From: Nesterenkonia populi | GTDB taxonomy: Bacteria > Actinomycetota > Actinomycetes > Actinomycetales > Micrococcaceae | Length of the DNA stretch: 64,000 nt | Direction: 5' to 3' | Assembly (NCBI RefSeq): GCF_007994735.1 | Contig: NZ_VOIL01000001.1 | Span: 1,612,001-1,676,000 of the forward strand | Part shown: positions 39,252 through 47,225 of the stretch, one piece after another | Layout of the letters: every line of letters starts with the position of its first letter | Position numbering within the stretch: position 1 is the first letter of the stretch | The notes under the pieces: model-generated | Databases searched by the model: none | Told to the model about the DNA's origin: nothing | What the model saw: the letters and a program-made list of their open reading frames with translations, nothing else | Translations under genes and position numbers: made by a program

Positions 39252-39806
39252 CTACCAAGTGCCGCCGCGGAGGTCGATGTCTCCGTCAGGCCATTCCGCG
39301 ATGGCGCGTGCGGCAGCGCAGATGAGGATCGGGGCGGTGTCGGACTCGACGACCGTTGACGGGTCGAGGCGGGAAAGGTGGCGTTCGAGAGCGTGGATGC
39401 GGTGCCATCCTGCGGCCTCGTAGAACGGGACCACGGCGGGGCGGCAGCCGAGATACCCGAACTCAACCCCTGGCGTGTGTCGCATGGCTTCCTGGGCCCG
39501 GTGCAACATGTGCCGCCCGAGACCCGAGCCTCGCGTCTCCGGGGCTACCAGGACGCCCCCGGTCCCGGCAATGGTCACATCCTGCTCGCCGACGGCGATG
39601 GTCCTTGGTTGGAAGCCCACATGCCCCCGCAGCTCCCCGGCCTGAAACGCCATGACGTGGACCTCAGCAGGCGAGTACCCATAAGGGCCGTCAGGGGTCC
39701 ACGGACCGTATTCAGCAAAGTATTCACGGTCGAAGAGCACCCGCAGCCGGTCGAGATCCTCGCCGGTCAGGTGATGGTGCGCGGTCACACGGAAATCCAG
39801 TGTCAT
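39252..39806 (-). CDS. GNAT family N-acetyltransferase
   Basis: This 184-residue GNAT protein has the acetyl-CoA motif TIAGTGGVLVAPETRGSGLGRHMLHRA (V/I-x-x-x-x-R-G-x-G) and C-terminal motif B GYLGCRPAVVPFYEAAGW. It resembles the AAC(2')/NodA-like branch in its N-terminus (LTGEDLDRLRVLFDREY, WTPDGPYGYSPAEVHV), but substrate specificity is not shown. ATG at 39806 is chosen; a GTG at 39824 would add six residues. Confidence 0.78.
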   Translation of the reverse strand: MTLDFRVTAHHHLTGEDLDRLRVLFDREYFAEYGPWTPDGPYGYSPAEVHVMAFQAGELRGHVGFQPRTIAVGEQDVTIAGTGGVLVAPETRGSGLGRHMLHRAQEAMRHTPGVEFGYLGCRPAVVPFYEAAGWHRIHALERHLSRLDPSTVVESDTAPILICAAARAIAEWPDGDIDLRGGTW

Positions 39807-40037
39807 CACCTTTGATGCTCCCACGAGTTGAGGCGCAGGCGTCGCCCGAGGAAGGCGGCGACGGGCACTACAGTCTCTGGCTGCACGGGGCCGGTCAGCA
39901 GTGGTCGTGACGGCTCAGGTGTTGGGCATAACGGGGTCAATGCGGATGATGAACGGGGTACGGGCCAGCCGCCCCAGGAACACAGCGACGCGATGTGCTG
40001 TTCTCCGTTGAACTGTTCACAGACGAAGGAGAGATAC

Positions 40038-41087
40038 GTGACGTTGGTTTCCGCATACGTAGCAGAGTCCGCTGAAGCACCCTTGGCGCCAGGTACGGTC
40101 GAGCGCCGCGAACCGGGCGAGTACGACGTCCAGATTGAGATTCACTGGGCTGGGATCTGTCACTCGGACATCCACACCGTCCGCGGCGAATGGGGGCCGG
40201 TGCCCTACCCGCTCACCGTGGGGCACGAGATTGCCGGTGTGGTCACCGCGGTGGGGGAGAAGGTGACCCGCCACCAGGTCGGCGACCGTGTGGGTGTGGG
40301 CTGCATGGTCAACTCCTGCCGCGAATGTGAGGCCTGCCGGGCCGGGTTCGAGCAGCACTGTGAGAAGGGCATGGTCGCCACCTATGCCTCCCCGGACCAG
40401 GACGGCAGCGTCACCCAGGGCGGCTATGCCAGCGGCATCGTCGTCACTGAGGACTTTGTGCTGAGCATCCCGGACTCGCTTCCCTTTGAGGAGACGGCTC
40501 CGCTGCTGTGCGCCGGCATCACCACCTACTCCCCGCTGAAGCACTGGGACGTCGGCCCCGGCAAGAAGGTCGCCGTGGTCGGCATGGGCGGCCTGGGCCA
40601 CATGGCTGTGAAGATCGCTCACGCCATGGGCGCGGAGGTCACTGTGCTCTCCCAGACCCTGAGCAAGAAGGAGGACGGGCTGCGCTTCGGTGCGGCTGAC
40701 TACCGCGCCACCAGCGATCCGGCAACGTTCGAGGACCTGCAGGGACAGTTCGACCTGATCCTCAACACTGTCTCCGCCAGCGTTGACCTCAACGCCTTCC
40801 TCCAGATGCTTCGCTTCGACGGCGCGCTGGTCACCGTGGGCGTTGCGGACCAGCCGCTGAGCATCGAAACCATGGCCCTCTTCGCCAACCGGCGGAAGGT
40901 CGCCGGCTCTCTGATCGGCGGCATCGCTGAGACTCAGGAGATGCTGGACTTCTGCGCCCAGCACGGCATCACCCCGGAGGTGGAGATCATCGACGCCTCC
41001 CAGATCAACGAGGCGTGGGAGAAGGTGCTGTCCTCCAAGGTCCGCTACCGGTACGTCATCGACACCTCCACCCTGCCCGCTGTCTGA
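40038..41087 (+). CDS. Zinc-dependent alcohol dehydrogenase (NAD(P)-dependent, CAD-like)
   Basis: This 349-residue medium-chain dehydrogenase has the catalytic zinc ligands in AGICHSDIHT and GHE, the structural zinc site CxxCxxC...C (SCRECEACRAGFEQHC), and the Rossmann motif VVGMGGLGHMA. It resembles the aldehyde reductase YahK/AdhC group (cinnamyl-alcohol-dehydrogenase-like). GTG at 40038 is selected for AAGGAG seven bases upstream; an upstream open frame is not conserved. A terminator follows it at 41107. Confidence 0.9.
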   Translation: MTLVSAYVAESAEAPLAPGTVERREPGEYDVQIEIHWAGICHSDIHTVRGEWGPVPYPLTVGHEIAGVVTAVGEKVTRHQVGDRVGVGCMVNSCRECEACRAGFEQHCEKGMVATYASPDQDGSVTQGGYASGIVVTEDFVLSIPDSLPFEETAPLLCAGITTYSPLKHWDVGPGKKVAVVGMGGLGHMAVKIAHAMGAEVTVLSQTLSKKEDGLRFGAADYRATSDPATFEDLQGQFDLILNTVSASVDLNAFLQMLRFDGALVTVGVADQPLSIETMALFANRRKVAGSLIGGIAETQEMLDFCAQHGITPEVEIIDASQINEAWEKVLSSKVRYRYVIDTSTLPAV

Positions 41088-41106
41088 GCAGGCGTTCAGC
41101 CACGTG

Positions 41107-41150
41107 AACGGCGCCGTGCCCTGCCCGAGCGGTGGGACACGGCGCCGTTT
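41107..41150 (+). terminator. Rho-independent terminator after the alcohol dehydrogenase
   Basis: Stem AACGGCGCCGTG / CACGGCGCCGTT extended by CCC/GGG with one bulge, followed by TTT. It ends the alcohol dehydrogenase transcript just before orn. The complementary strand could also end antisense transcripts. Confidence 0.75.
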
Positions 41151-41165
41151 ACTAGAGTGTTCCCC

Positions 41166-41765
41166 GTGACTGAGAACAACACTTCCTCCAGCTCTGCAGG
41201 CGACCAGACCCCCGGAGGCGACTGGTCCGGGCGGATGGTCTGGATCGACTGTGAGATGACCGGCCTCGTTCCCGAGAGGGATGTGCTCCTTGAGGTGGCC
41301 GCCCTGGTCACCGACTCGGAGCTGAACATCCTCGGCGAAGGCGTCCAGGCGGTCATCAAGCCTGAGCCCGGTGCACTGGATGCCATGGGGTCCTTCGTGC
41401 GGAGGATGCACACGGACTCTGGTCTGCTGGATGAGCTGGAGGACGGCCTGAGTCTCGAGGAGGCGGAGGACCGGGTGCTGAAGTACGTGAAGGCGTGGGT
41501 GCCGGAGGCCAACGCTGCGCCGCTGGCCGGCAACTCCGTCCACGCGGACAAAGCATTTCTGCGCCTGGGGATGCCGCAGCTGATGGAGCACCTGCACTAT
41601 AGGATCATTGATGTCTCCACCATCAAGGAGCTCGGTCGCCGTTGGCACCCCGAGCAGTTCCGGGGCCGCCCGGAGAAGACCGGCAACCATCGGGCCCTGG
41701 GTGACATCAAGGACTCCATCGACGAGCTGAAGTACTATCGGCAGTTCATGTTCCGGCAGGCCTGA
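41166..41765 (+). CDS. orn: Oligoribonuclease
   Basis: This 3'-5' exoribonuclease degrades 2-5-mer RNAs and pGpG. The 199-residue DEDDh protein has MVWIDCEMTGL (first Asp-Glu), the middle GNSVHADKAFL and the final H-x-ALGDIKDSI with the catalytic His and Asp. GTG at 41166 or 41157 is possible; 41166 is preferred because no ribosome site precedes either and the family N-terminus begins late. TTTACTAG at 41148 could be a -10. Confidence 0.93.
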   Translation: MTENNTSSSSAGDQTPGGDWSGRMVWIDCEMTGLVPERDVLLEVAALVTDSELNILGEGVQAVIKPEPGALDAMGSFVRRMHTDSGLLDELEDGLSLEEAEDRVLKYVKAWVPEANAAPLAGNSVHADKAFLRLGMPQLMEHLHYRIIDVSTIKELGRRWHPEQFRGRPEKTGNHRALGDIKDSIDELKYYRQFMFRQA

Positions 41766-41876
41766 GCTGCTAAGCAGGCCTCGCAGATCGGCCACAGCCC
41801 GCCGATGTGCCGGATCGGCTTCCAAGTTGTATGATGTATTGGTTGCTTTTCGAGGGAATTCCTCAGAGAGCATCAT

Positions 41877-41950
41877 GGTGGGTGTAGCTCAGCTGGTAGA
41901 GCATCGCGTTGTGGTCGCGAGGGTCGCGGGTTCAAGCCCCGTCACTCACC
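41877..41950 (+). tRNA. tRNA-His (anticodon GTG)
   Basis: The cloverleaf folds fully. The acceptor GTGGGTG pairs with CACTCAC (one G-U), with an extra 5' G (position -1) opposite C73, the tRNA-His identity feature. The anticodon stem TCGCG/CGCGA carries loop TTGTGGT with anticodon GTG. The T-arm GCGGG-TTCAAGC-CCCGT is regular. The 3' CCA is not encoded; a terminator follows 7 bases later. It marks the border between core and accessory DNA. Confidence 0.97.
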
Positions 41951-41956
41951 CAGGCA

Positions 41957-41994
41957 ACATTGCCCCCGGCTTTCGAGTCGGGGGCAATGTTTTT
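41957..41994 (+). terminator. Rho-independent terminator of tRNA-His
   Basis: Perfect 12-base stem (ACATTGCCCCCG / CGGGGGCAATGT), loop of 10, then TTTT. It lies 7 bases after the tRNA end. Confidence 0.9.
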
Positions 41995-42161
41995 CGCATA
42001 TTTCCTGGTCAGCCCGCAATTCGACAGTGGTGCATATCGGTGATCGACTGCCACGACTGCTCACTAGAACCCCGCCAAGTCGGTATCCCGCAGCTGAGCT
42101 TCGTCAAAGAAGGCACCCGGGAGTCGTTATTCCTCGGATAGCGATGGCCCTCGCAGCTCAT
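41995..42161. other. Non-coding gap between tRNA-His and CBASS operon
   Basis: No plausible gene, and no attachment repeat that can be proven by eye. It contains the end of the tRNA terminator and the 3' end of the CBASS operon. Confidence 0.5.
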
Positions 42162-42707
42162 CTACTTCCGCCGCAGACGTCTCGGCGTCAACTCGTCCAG
42201 CCTGGCGGTGACCGCAACGATGTAGTTGTCCTCGTGGGTGCTGAGGGGGCGGAGATCAACCTTCTCACTCGGGATATTCATTTCTTGGTCGTTCTGGGAG
42301 GGTGGCTGTTCCCATGCGTTGTGCATGGCACCGCCAGCGATCTTGCGCATTTCCGAGAGAAGATCTGCATACGCTTTCCCGACCGCAGGGCTCTCAAACT
42401 GGGTCCAGGCTCGGTAATAGCTCAGCTTGCTCTGGATCGCGTTGAGCTCGGCCGAGAGGCGTGCTCGTTCTTCGGACTCTTGGTCATAGCGTCGGCGCCG
42501 GATGGCGTAGGGGAACTCTTTGTAGGCGGCGTAGGAGGCGAATGCCTCGGCAAACGACTGGCGTAGCCGGGTTCGTTCGGCTTCTTGGCTGCGGTGGTTT
42601 TCGAGCCAGCGGTTCTGGATGAAGGTTACGAAGGCCGCGACGACGCCGCTGGTCAGGATCACCGCGAGGACCGGCCCGAGGAATGGGGTTATAGCTTCAA
42701 TGTTCAT
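42162..42707 (-). CDS. Candidate CBASS effector, single-TM coiled-coil protein
   Basis: This is the third gene of a CD-NTase/E2 operon, where the effector normally sits. The 181-residue protein has one TM helix near 8-30 (FLGPVLAVILTSGVVAAFVTFI), then a long charged helical stretch (about 31-120, rich in Arg, Glu, Gln) that looks coiled-coil, and a polar C-terminus. No phospholipase, nuclease, TIR or SAVED motif is visible. The ATG overlaps the E2 stop (ATGA), showing tight coupling. By analogy with other CBASS TM effectors, it would disrupt the membrane after a nucleotide signal; this is inference. Confidence 0.65.
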   Translation of the reverse strand: MNIEAITPFLGPVLAVILTSGVVAAFVTFIQNRWLENHRSQEAERTRLRQSFAEAFASYAAYKEFPYAIRRRRYDQESEERARLSAELNAIQSKLSYYRAWTQFESPAVGKAYADLLSEMRKIAGGAMHNAWEQPPSQNDQEMNIPSEKVDLRPLSTHEDNYIVAVTARLDELTPRRLRRK

Positions 42708-43168
42708 TCGGAACTCTTTTGCGGATCGGGATCATTCTCTGGGTCGCGCGCATCGTGGCGGACTTCCGGGCCGATCCATTCACCGGTCGAGCGATACCAC
42801 TCTTCGCGGATCAGATGCGCGGCGATGTTTGCGACAAGAGCGGCCGCGCCATCGGCGTGGGTCCATCTTTGCTCGGGTGGGTCATCGGGATACCACATGC
42901 AAAGGGTTCCGTCCGAGTACCGATGAGGGGAATCTGAGGGGCCGTCAACGTTCACCTTTGGCACGGTCGGTGCACCCCGGGAGAACGTGATGCTGACTTG
43001 CCGCGTGGGGATCCCGAGGGGGGCCAGCGTGACCGATACGCTGAACCCGCCCGGGTGGGTGCTGCTCTTGACTTGGCGAGTGCCGGAGATGCCGGCGAGT
43101 TCACGTAGAAAGAGGATTCGACCGACTGGTTTGTCGAACCAGAGCGGAGGTCGCCAGTTGCCCCGCAT
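42704..43168 (-). CDS. CBASS E2-like conjugation protein
   Basis: This is a 154-residue E2 (ubiquitin-conjugating-like) protein of the kind found in short type II CBASS. The diagnostic core is PHRYSDGTLCMWYPDDPPEQRW, with probable catalytic Cys90 and His82, followed by the helix AALVANIAAHLIREEWYRSTGEW. No E1 or JAB partner is in the operon. ATG at 43168 begins one base after the CD-NTase stop; the longer open frame upstream overlaps that gene. It may prime the CD-NTase by C-terminal conjugation. Confidence 0.8.
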   Translation of the reverse strand: MRGNWRPPLWFDKPVGRILFLRELAGISGTRQVKSSTHPGGFSVSVTLAPLGIPTRQVSITFSRGAPTVPKVNVDGPSDSPHRYSDGTLCMWYPDDPPEQRWTHADGAAALVANIAAHLIREEWYRSTGEWIGPEVRHDARDPENDPDPQKSSE

Positions 43169-43169
43169 C

Positions 43170-44183
43170 TCATCGAGGCCCGCCGTAGGCGCGGTATGCG
43201 GCTCCCGTGGTCGCGGCCACTCCGACACCGAGGGCGGACGCCGTGACAGTGCGGTTGGTGCGCAGGAGCGTCGCCGCCTCCTTGAGCGACGAAGTCGCGG
43301 GCGCATCGATGTAATTACGGAACACGATGCTCATCGCGTCTCGGATCTCGTCCTCGTCGTCGGAGGCGATAGCCTTCGCCATCTGATCGGCGGCCTTCCG
43401 CAGCCGCTTGGACATGCGCTCTGCGTCGATCAGCAGCTTCAGGTTAGGTGACACACCAGCGGGGTCCCTCGTAGCAGCGCCGGCCTCTAGGCGAGCGGCA
43501 GCCTTGTCGAAAAGAGTCCACAAACCCTTCGCAACTCCCTGGCCATTTTCGACGAATTCGTAGGCCCAGACGGAGATCTCGAACGAGGATGTTCCCGGGG
43601 TGGTGTACTGCTTGTTCCATGCCTTCGCCAGCCGAATGATCTTGCGGCGGGTAGAACGGAAACCGGGTAGGTCGCCATTGAGCAGTGCAGCGTGCTTCTC
43701 AGGATCGGAGGGCTCCCAGGTTCCCTTTTCGAGGTTGGGGATCCAGATGCCGGCGCCCTGCTTCCGGTTCATGGCCACGACCAGGTCGACAGTGGGGTCG
43801 TCGTCGCCGACGGGCTGACCGAAGTAGACCTTGGGGCCACGCTTAGAGGTGTGCATGGTCGCATTCGGGTAGATTTTGCGGATGCGGGGGCGGAGGTGGT
43901 CGATAAGGTCATCCACTACGTCGCCTGGCGCTTCTCCCCTGCCTTCGGGGCCCAGGGCTGGGTAGTAGTTGCGGTTGAGGACTATCCCGCCGTCGCCGTC
44001 GGTGACGGGCTCATTCATGGTGTGGACGGCAAGGGAGCCGCTGGGGTAAGTGCGAAGAGCTCCATGGAAGGAAGAGGCAGAGTCGCGCACGAGCTGCAGG
44101 CGCGTGCGGGCCTCTGCCAGTGCTGTCGGTTTCGCTTCGATCTGGGCGCGGACCTCGTCGAGGAGGTCGTCGAGTACGGACAT
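43170..44183 (-). CDS. CD-NTase (SMODS) cyclic oligonucleotide synthase
   Basis: This is the signal-making enzyme of the CBASS. The 337-residue nucleotidyltransferase has the GS motif at 49-50 (TYPSGSLAVHT), the metal Asp pair in TDGDGG (Asp62, Asp64) and a third Asp at 133 (TVDLVVAM), the DxD...D pattern of the pol-beta superfamily. The C-terminus ends AAYRAYGGPR with a terminal Gly-Gly-Pro-Arg, of possible interest for E2-mediated conjugation. ATG at 44183 is chosen over an upstream start that has no ribosome site. First gene of the operon. Confidence 0.85.
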   Translation of the reverse strand: MSVLDDLLDEVRAQIEAKPTALAEARTRLQLVRDSASSFHGALRTYPSGSLAVHTMNEPVTDGDGGIVLNRNYYPALGPEGRGEAPGDVVDDLIDHLRPRIRKIYPNATMHTSKRGPKVYFGQPVGDDDPTVDLVVAMNRKQGAGIWIPNLEKGTWEPSDPEKHAALLNGDLPGFRSTRRKIIRLAKAWNKQYTTPGTSSFEISVWAYEFVENGQGVAKGLWTLFDKAAARLEAGAATRDPAGVSPNLKLLIDAERMSKRLRKAADQMAKAIASDDEDEIRDAMSIVFRNYIDAPATSSLKEAATLLRTNRTVTASALGVGVAATTGAAYRAYGGPR

Positions 44184-44460
44184 TTTCGGTAACCAATCTG
44201 CCGCGACCGCTAGTGCGGTCGGTGGTCGTGCGGCAACGTGGCCCACCATCGCATCGGCGCAAGCTCCCGAGTTGAGCTTTGCCGGGCGTTGGCACTAGAG
44301 TCGAGTGAATTCCTACCAAGAATGCACGGGACTCTGTTGGGCCGGTGATCTATCAGCGGTCGCTGACAGAGTTTTTGTGTTAGTGACGGTGATGAACCTG
44401 TCTCCCGTTCGATATATGCTGATGGCTCCTTTCGCACTGGAATACTACGGAGTCGATGCG
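44184..44460. other. Non-coding region upstream of the CBASS operon
   Basis: About 280 bases without a convincing gene. It holds the CBASS promoter region, an inverted repeat around ACCGCTAGTGCGGT (44208-44221) and a terminator-like hairpin ACTCTGT...ACAGAGT followed by TTTTT near 44330-44385 on the + strand. That hairpin ends no annotated + strand gene. Confidence 0.5.
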
Positions 44461-45183
44461 TTACATCTCGTCCCTCCGATTTTTGCTTGATTTCTGCGTA
44501 GGTGCATTGCTACGGCGGGAACTATCACTTGACCTGACCGCGCGGTGCTGAACAGCGGCCCCGTGCTCCTGCTCGGCAGCGAATTTGCGTGCCCTCTTGC
44601 GTTCACGTGTCATGCGCTCGACCTTCTCGCGGTCGAGTCGCACCCCGACCTGAGGATCCCGCATGGCAGCCATGTCCTCACCCTCGACATCGTTGGGCCC
44701 GTAATCACGAACCTCAGCTGCATGCGCTAGTCGGTTGCGGACTGCGCTCGTCGAGCTGACGCCCCGGCGAAGCGTGTAGGTGCCCGTTTCCTCGTCCCGT
44801 TCGACGCCGTTGTCTACCTCTTCAGCGAGCCGGCGAAGGGCCATATCGTATGCAGCGACGCCCGATTTCATCTCGGTGTTTACCATGTCGTGTTGAACGA
44901 GGTAGTCGTAGATGCGGCGCGGCGTCATCGCGAGGCCCGGGCGGCGACTGAGGACGTGAAGCACCGCGTCACGGGGACGCAAGTTAGCGATGAACTCATG
45001 TGGAGAATTGGAGCCGTGCAGGGTTTCTTGTCGCGAACTTTCGATACCAAGGTCGACACCCGCCGCGTTAAGCAAACCCGTAAGTCCATCAACCACTTGT
45101 TCAAGATGAGCCACCTGTACACGAGCGTCCGAAAGCTCCCGTTTCGCAACTACGAGCATTTCAGCGGCGGCATCGGTATCCAC
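44461..45183 (-). CDS. Coiled-coil / winged-helix protein of unknown function
   Basis: This 240-residue protein is not assigned to a named family. An N-terminal coiled coil (about 1-40, AAAEMLVVAKRELSDARVQ...) is followed by a winged-helix-like domain at about 68-140 (PRDAVLHVLSRRPGLAMTPRRIYDYLV ... TGTYTLRRG). The C-terminus is highly basic and disordered (ERMTRERKRARKFA ... SRRSNAP). GTG at 45183 has AAAGGAG eight bases upstream. GTTGTT-N8-AACAAC at 45229 lies about 46 bases before the start. A DNA-binding role in defence or regulation is likely. Confidence 0.6.
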   Translation of the reverse strand: MDTDAAAEMLVVAKRELSDARVQVAHLEQVVDGLTGLLNAAGVDLGIESSRQETLHGSNSPHEFIANLRPRDAVLHVLSRRPGLAMTPRRIYDYLVQHDMVNTEMKSGVAAYDMALRRLAEEVDNGVERDEETGTYTLRRGVSSTSAVRNRLAHAAEVRDYGPNDVEGEDMAAMRDPQVGVRLDREKVERMTRERKRARKFAAEQEHGAAVQHRAVRSSDSSRRSNAPTQKSSKNRRDEM

Positions 45184-45228
45184 GGCTTCTCCTTTAGGGT
45201 CTCAATCTTCATCCCAGTGTATCAGGTA

Positions 45229-45248
45229 GTTGTTGGAACTATAACAAC
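45229..45248. promoter_or_regulatory. Inverted repeat upstream of the coiled-coil/winged-helix gene
   Basis: GTTGTT and AACAAC are separated by 8 bases, in the promoter region of the gene whose GTG lies at 45183. It may be an operator for that winged-helix protein; a further GTTGTT overlaps at 45250. Confidence 0.4.
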
Positions 45249-45477
45249 GGTTGTTTGTTTTATGCGAACGTATAGGACGCCGCCCTGAGTTTCGCCGTAT
45301 AACCTTCTTCCCCCGCATTCGCAGACCAGAAAGGGCGTGCAAGTTCTTCCGTGTGGCGTTGTCGAAGGCGGCTCGGAGGTATTTCTCTGTGACGCCGTGA
45401 ATGCCAGGGTCTCAGTCGGCACCCCTAACCGCGCGCAGGGCAGGTGTGATGTTGGGTCCTATGGGTCCAGTCACAGG

Positions 45478-45834
45478 ACCTTGAGTTCCTCCGCCTCGCT
45501 GAAGCAGGGCTTCACCAGGACATCATCGACCGGCGGGTCAGAACGGATACCTTTGCGGCTCTTGCACCTGGCGAACATCACGAGCTCAACGCTGATAGCG
45601 GCACAGCTACTAGATAGTGCAAGCACCCATGGGATAGCCGGCTACTTTCGCTTCGTCAGCCAGATAGCGATACAGAATTCAGGGTTGACTCGGTGGGCGC
45701 TGGTCAGGGCGTTGAGTCAACAAGCCTCAGCGGCTTCTCTTCGGTGATGGGGTTGGCGGGCGATCTTCAGCACCCGACACATCACCGAGACCGAAACACC
45801 GTCTTCAGCGAAATCGCCTACGAGCGGCTACTTC
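45478..45834 (-). pseudogene. Decayed IS3-family transposase (OrfB N-terminal half)
   Basis: Frames on the minus strand give recognisable IS3 OrfB pieces: DFAEDGVSVSVMCRVLKIARQ near 45760-45816, then NPEF-YRYLADEAKVAGYP around 45640-45690, then SDPPVDDVLVKPCFSEAEEL around 45490-45560 (compare the GPPVHDDLV of intact copies). Stops and frameshifts separate them and the catalytic DDE domain is missing. It is an old IS relic. Confidence 0.65.
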
Positions 45835-45922
45835 ATTTGGGTGGGATATGGGCCTGTATAAAGTAGGTAGCAGCCCGCCGCGTTACTGATCTTGTATTCC
45901 TTGCCAGGCCAGCAGGAAGGCG
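45835..45922. other. Short gap after the IS3 relic
   Basis: No gene seen; it separates the relic from the stop of the PD-(D/E)XK-like gene. Confidence 0.4.
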
Positions 45923-47197
45923 TCAATTATCATTAGCGGTTGATGCATGCGCAGCAACAACTGCGATTCGACTTTCCCGGAGACTAGCCGAAATGAAATT
46001 CTTCACGTCTTGGACTGAGACACCGCTGCTTCCCACCCAGCCCTTCTTGACTAGATCGGCGAACTGATCGTTACTTAACCATCGCCCGAGGTTCTTGTGG
46101 GTGACAGCCGCTCCTCCCCGCGGCCCAACAAGTTGGCCAACGTCGTGCAAACGTTTAAGCAGTTCGGACGGCACATACAGCCCTCGGGTGAGATCGCTCT
46201 CCTTTAGAGGCGAAGCAACAGGGTAGGCGAACTTTGTGAAGGTTGACCCAGCACCGAGACGGAACGCGGCGGGGTCTGTCGTGCTGGCGAATTTCCGACC
46301 GAAAGAGTCGAACCGCACCATCCTCTTCAACTGATCGGGAAGTCGAGCATCTATAGCTGCGATGCGGGTACCTCCATTCGTTTCCATACGCTTGTACTGC
46401 ACTAGTACAAAGCAGTCGTAGTTACGGCTGAGGTAGACGAGATCCACGCCCGTAGCGGACTCGACCGTCGTAGCGTTTACGTTCATAACGTCCAGCCTTT
46501 GCTCTCCATCAGTGAACGAGTAGAGATCCTCCCGCACAGGCTTTCCCCCCATGTTGGGAAAGCTTCGAAGGTCATTGTCAATGAGGCTGGCTTCCGTCGG
46601 CTGGAGTTGCAGTTCAACTAGTGGACTCTCCCCTGGCAGCGGCGCCTTACGCATCGACGAGAGTGCCATGTCGCTGAACATGAGGGCTGTCCCAACCGCG
46701 TTGGTGTGATCCCGCCGAATCTCATCCTCAACCCGTGCCAGCATCCACTCCGGGGTGCCGCCGGTGGACGGCCACTCTCCGGGTTCGATCCGAGAACGGA
46801 TCGCCTCACGGAGTTTGGTCGAAGCGGCACCAGGCAACGGTCCACCTCGCCTGCGTGATGCTGCTCGCCGTATGACATCGCTCGCGCTCCCCAAGTCCGT
46901 GCTGAGGTCGGTCAGCTTGATAGGAACACCGATCGCCCGTGCGGCGCTCAAGACCCATGTAGAGTCGAGATTGGTTCGCGCTGGTCCGGCTTTCACCACG
47001 CCCAGATGCGAGATCGCCGGATTCCTTCGATCGTCCTGCGTAACAATTACAGCGATGCGTCCGAAGCCAGGGCTTTCTGTTTCCCGGTCGACCGCGAAAC
47101 TGACCGTGCTGCGGTCACGCTCTTCCTGTTCCGCGAGTTCTTCTCTCGACATCACGACGATGTGGAGACGACTGGCGGCGGAGGACATACCAGTCAT
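45923..47197 (-). CDS. Unknown protein with PD-(D/E)XK nuclease-like segment
   Basis: The 424-residue protein is not in a family I can name. Residues 250-270 read GVDLVYLSRNYDCFVLVQYKR: Asp252 and Gln267-x-Lys269 fit the D...(D/E/Q)-x-K signature of PD-(D/E)XK nucleases, with hydrophobic strands around each. The rest is alpha/beta and basic, with RRAASRRRGGP near 111-120. The start is 29 bases from the IS30 inverted repeat, so the original promoter, and perhaps some 5' codons, were probably lost on insertion. Defence nuclease is the working guess. Confidence 0.5.
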   Translation of the reverse strand: MTGMSSAASRLHIVVMSREELAEQEERDRSTVSFAVDRETESPGFGRIAVIVTQDDRRNPAISHLGVVKAGPARTNLDSTWVLSAARAIGVPIKLTDLSTDLGSASDVIRRAASRRRGGPLPGAASTKLREAIRSRIEPGEWPSTGGTPEWMLARVEDEIRRDHTNAVGTALMFSDMALSSMRKAPLPGESPLVELQLQPTEASLIDNDLRSFPNMGGKPVREDLYSFTDGEQRLDVMNVNATTVESATGVDLVYLSRNYDCFVLVQYKRMETNGGTRIAAIDARLPDQLKRMVRFDSFGRKFASTTDPAAFRLGAGSTFTKFAYPVASPLKESDLTRGLYVPSELLKRLHDVGQLVGPRGGAAVTHKNLGRWLSNDQFADLVKKGWVGSSGVSVQDVKNFISASLRESRIAVVAAHASTANDN

Positions 47198-47225
47198 TTT
47201 TCCACTTCATGAGTCCACTAATGCT

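Noticed and set aside
42704..43306. Longer start for the E2-like gene at 43306
   Set aside because: It would overlap the CD-NTase gene by 137 bases and adds a basic, low-complexity stretch; the ATG at 43168 gives the family N-terminus.
44281..44312. CIRCE/HrcA-like element (TTGGCACTAGAGTCGAGTG)
   Set aside because: The TTAGCACTC-N9-GAGTGCTAA inverted repeat is not met; only one half resembles it.
45337..45747. 136-residue ORF on the + strand
   Set aside because: It runs antisense through the decayed IS3 transposase, whose pieces are recognisable on the other strand; no ribosome site.
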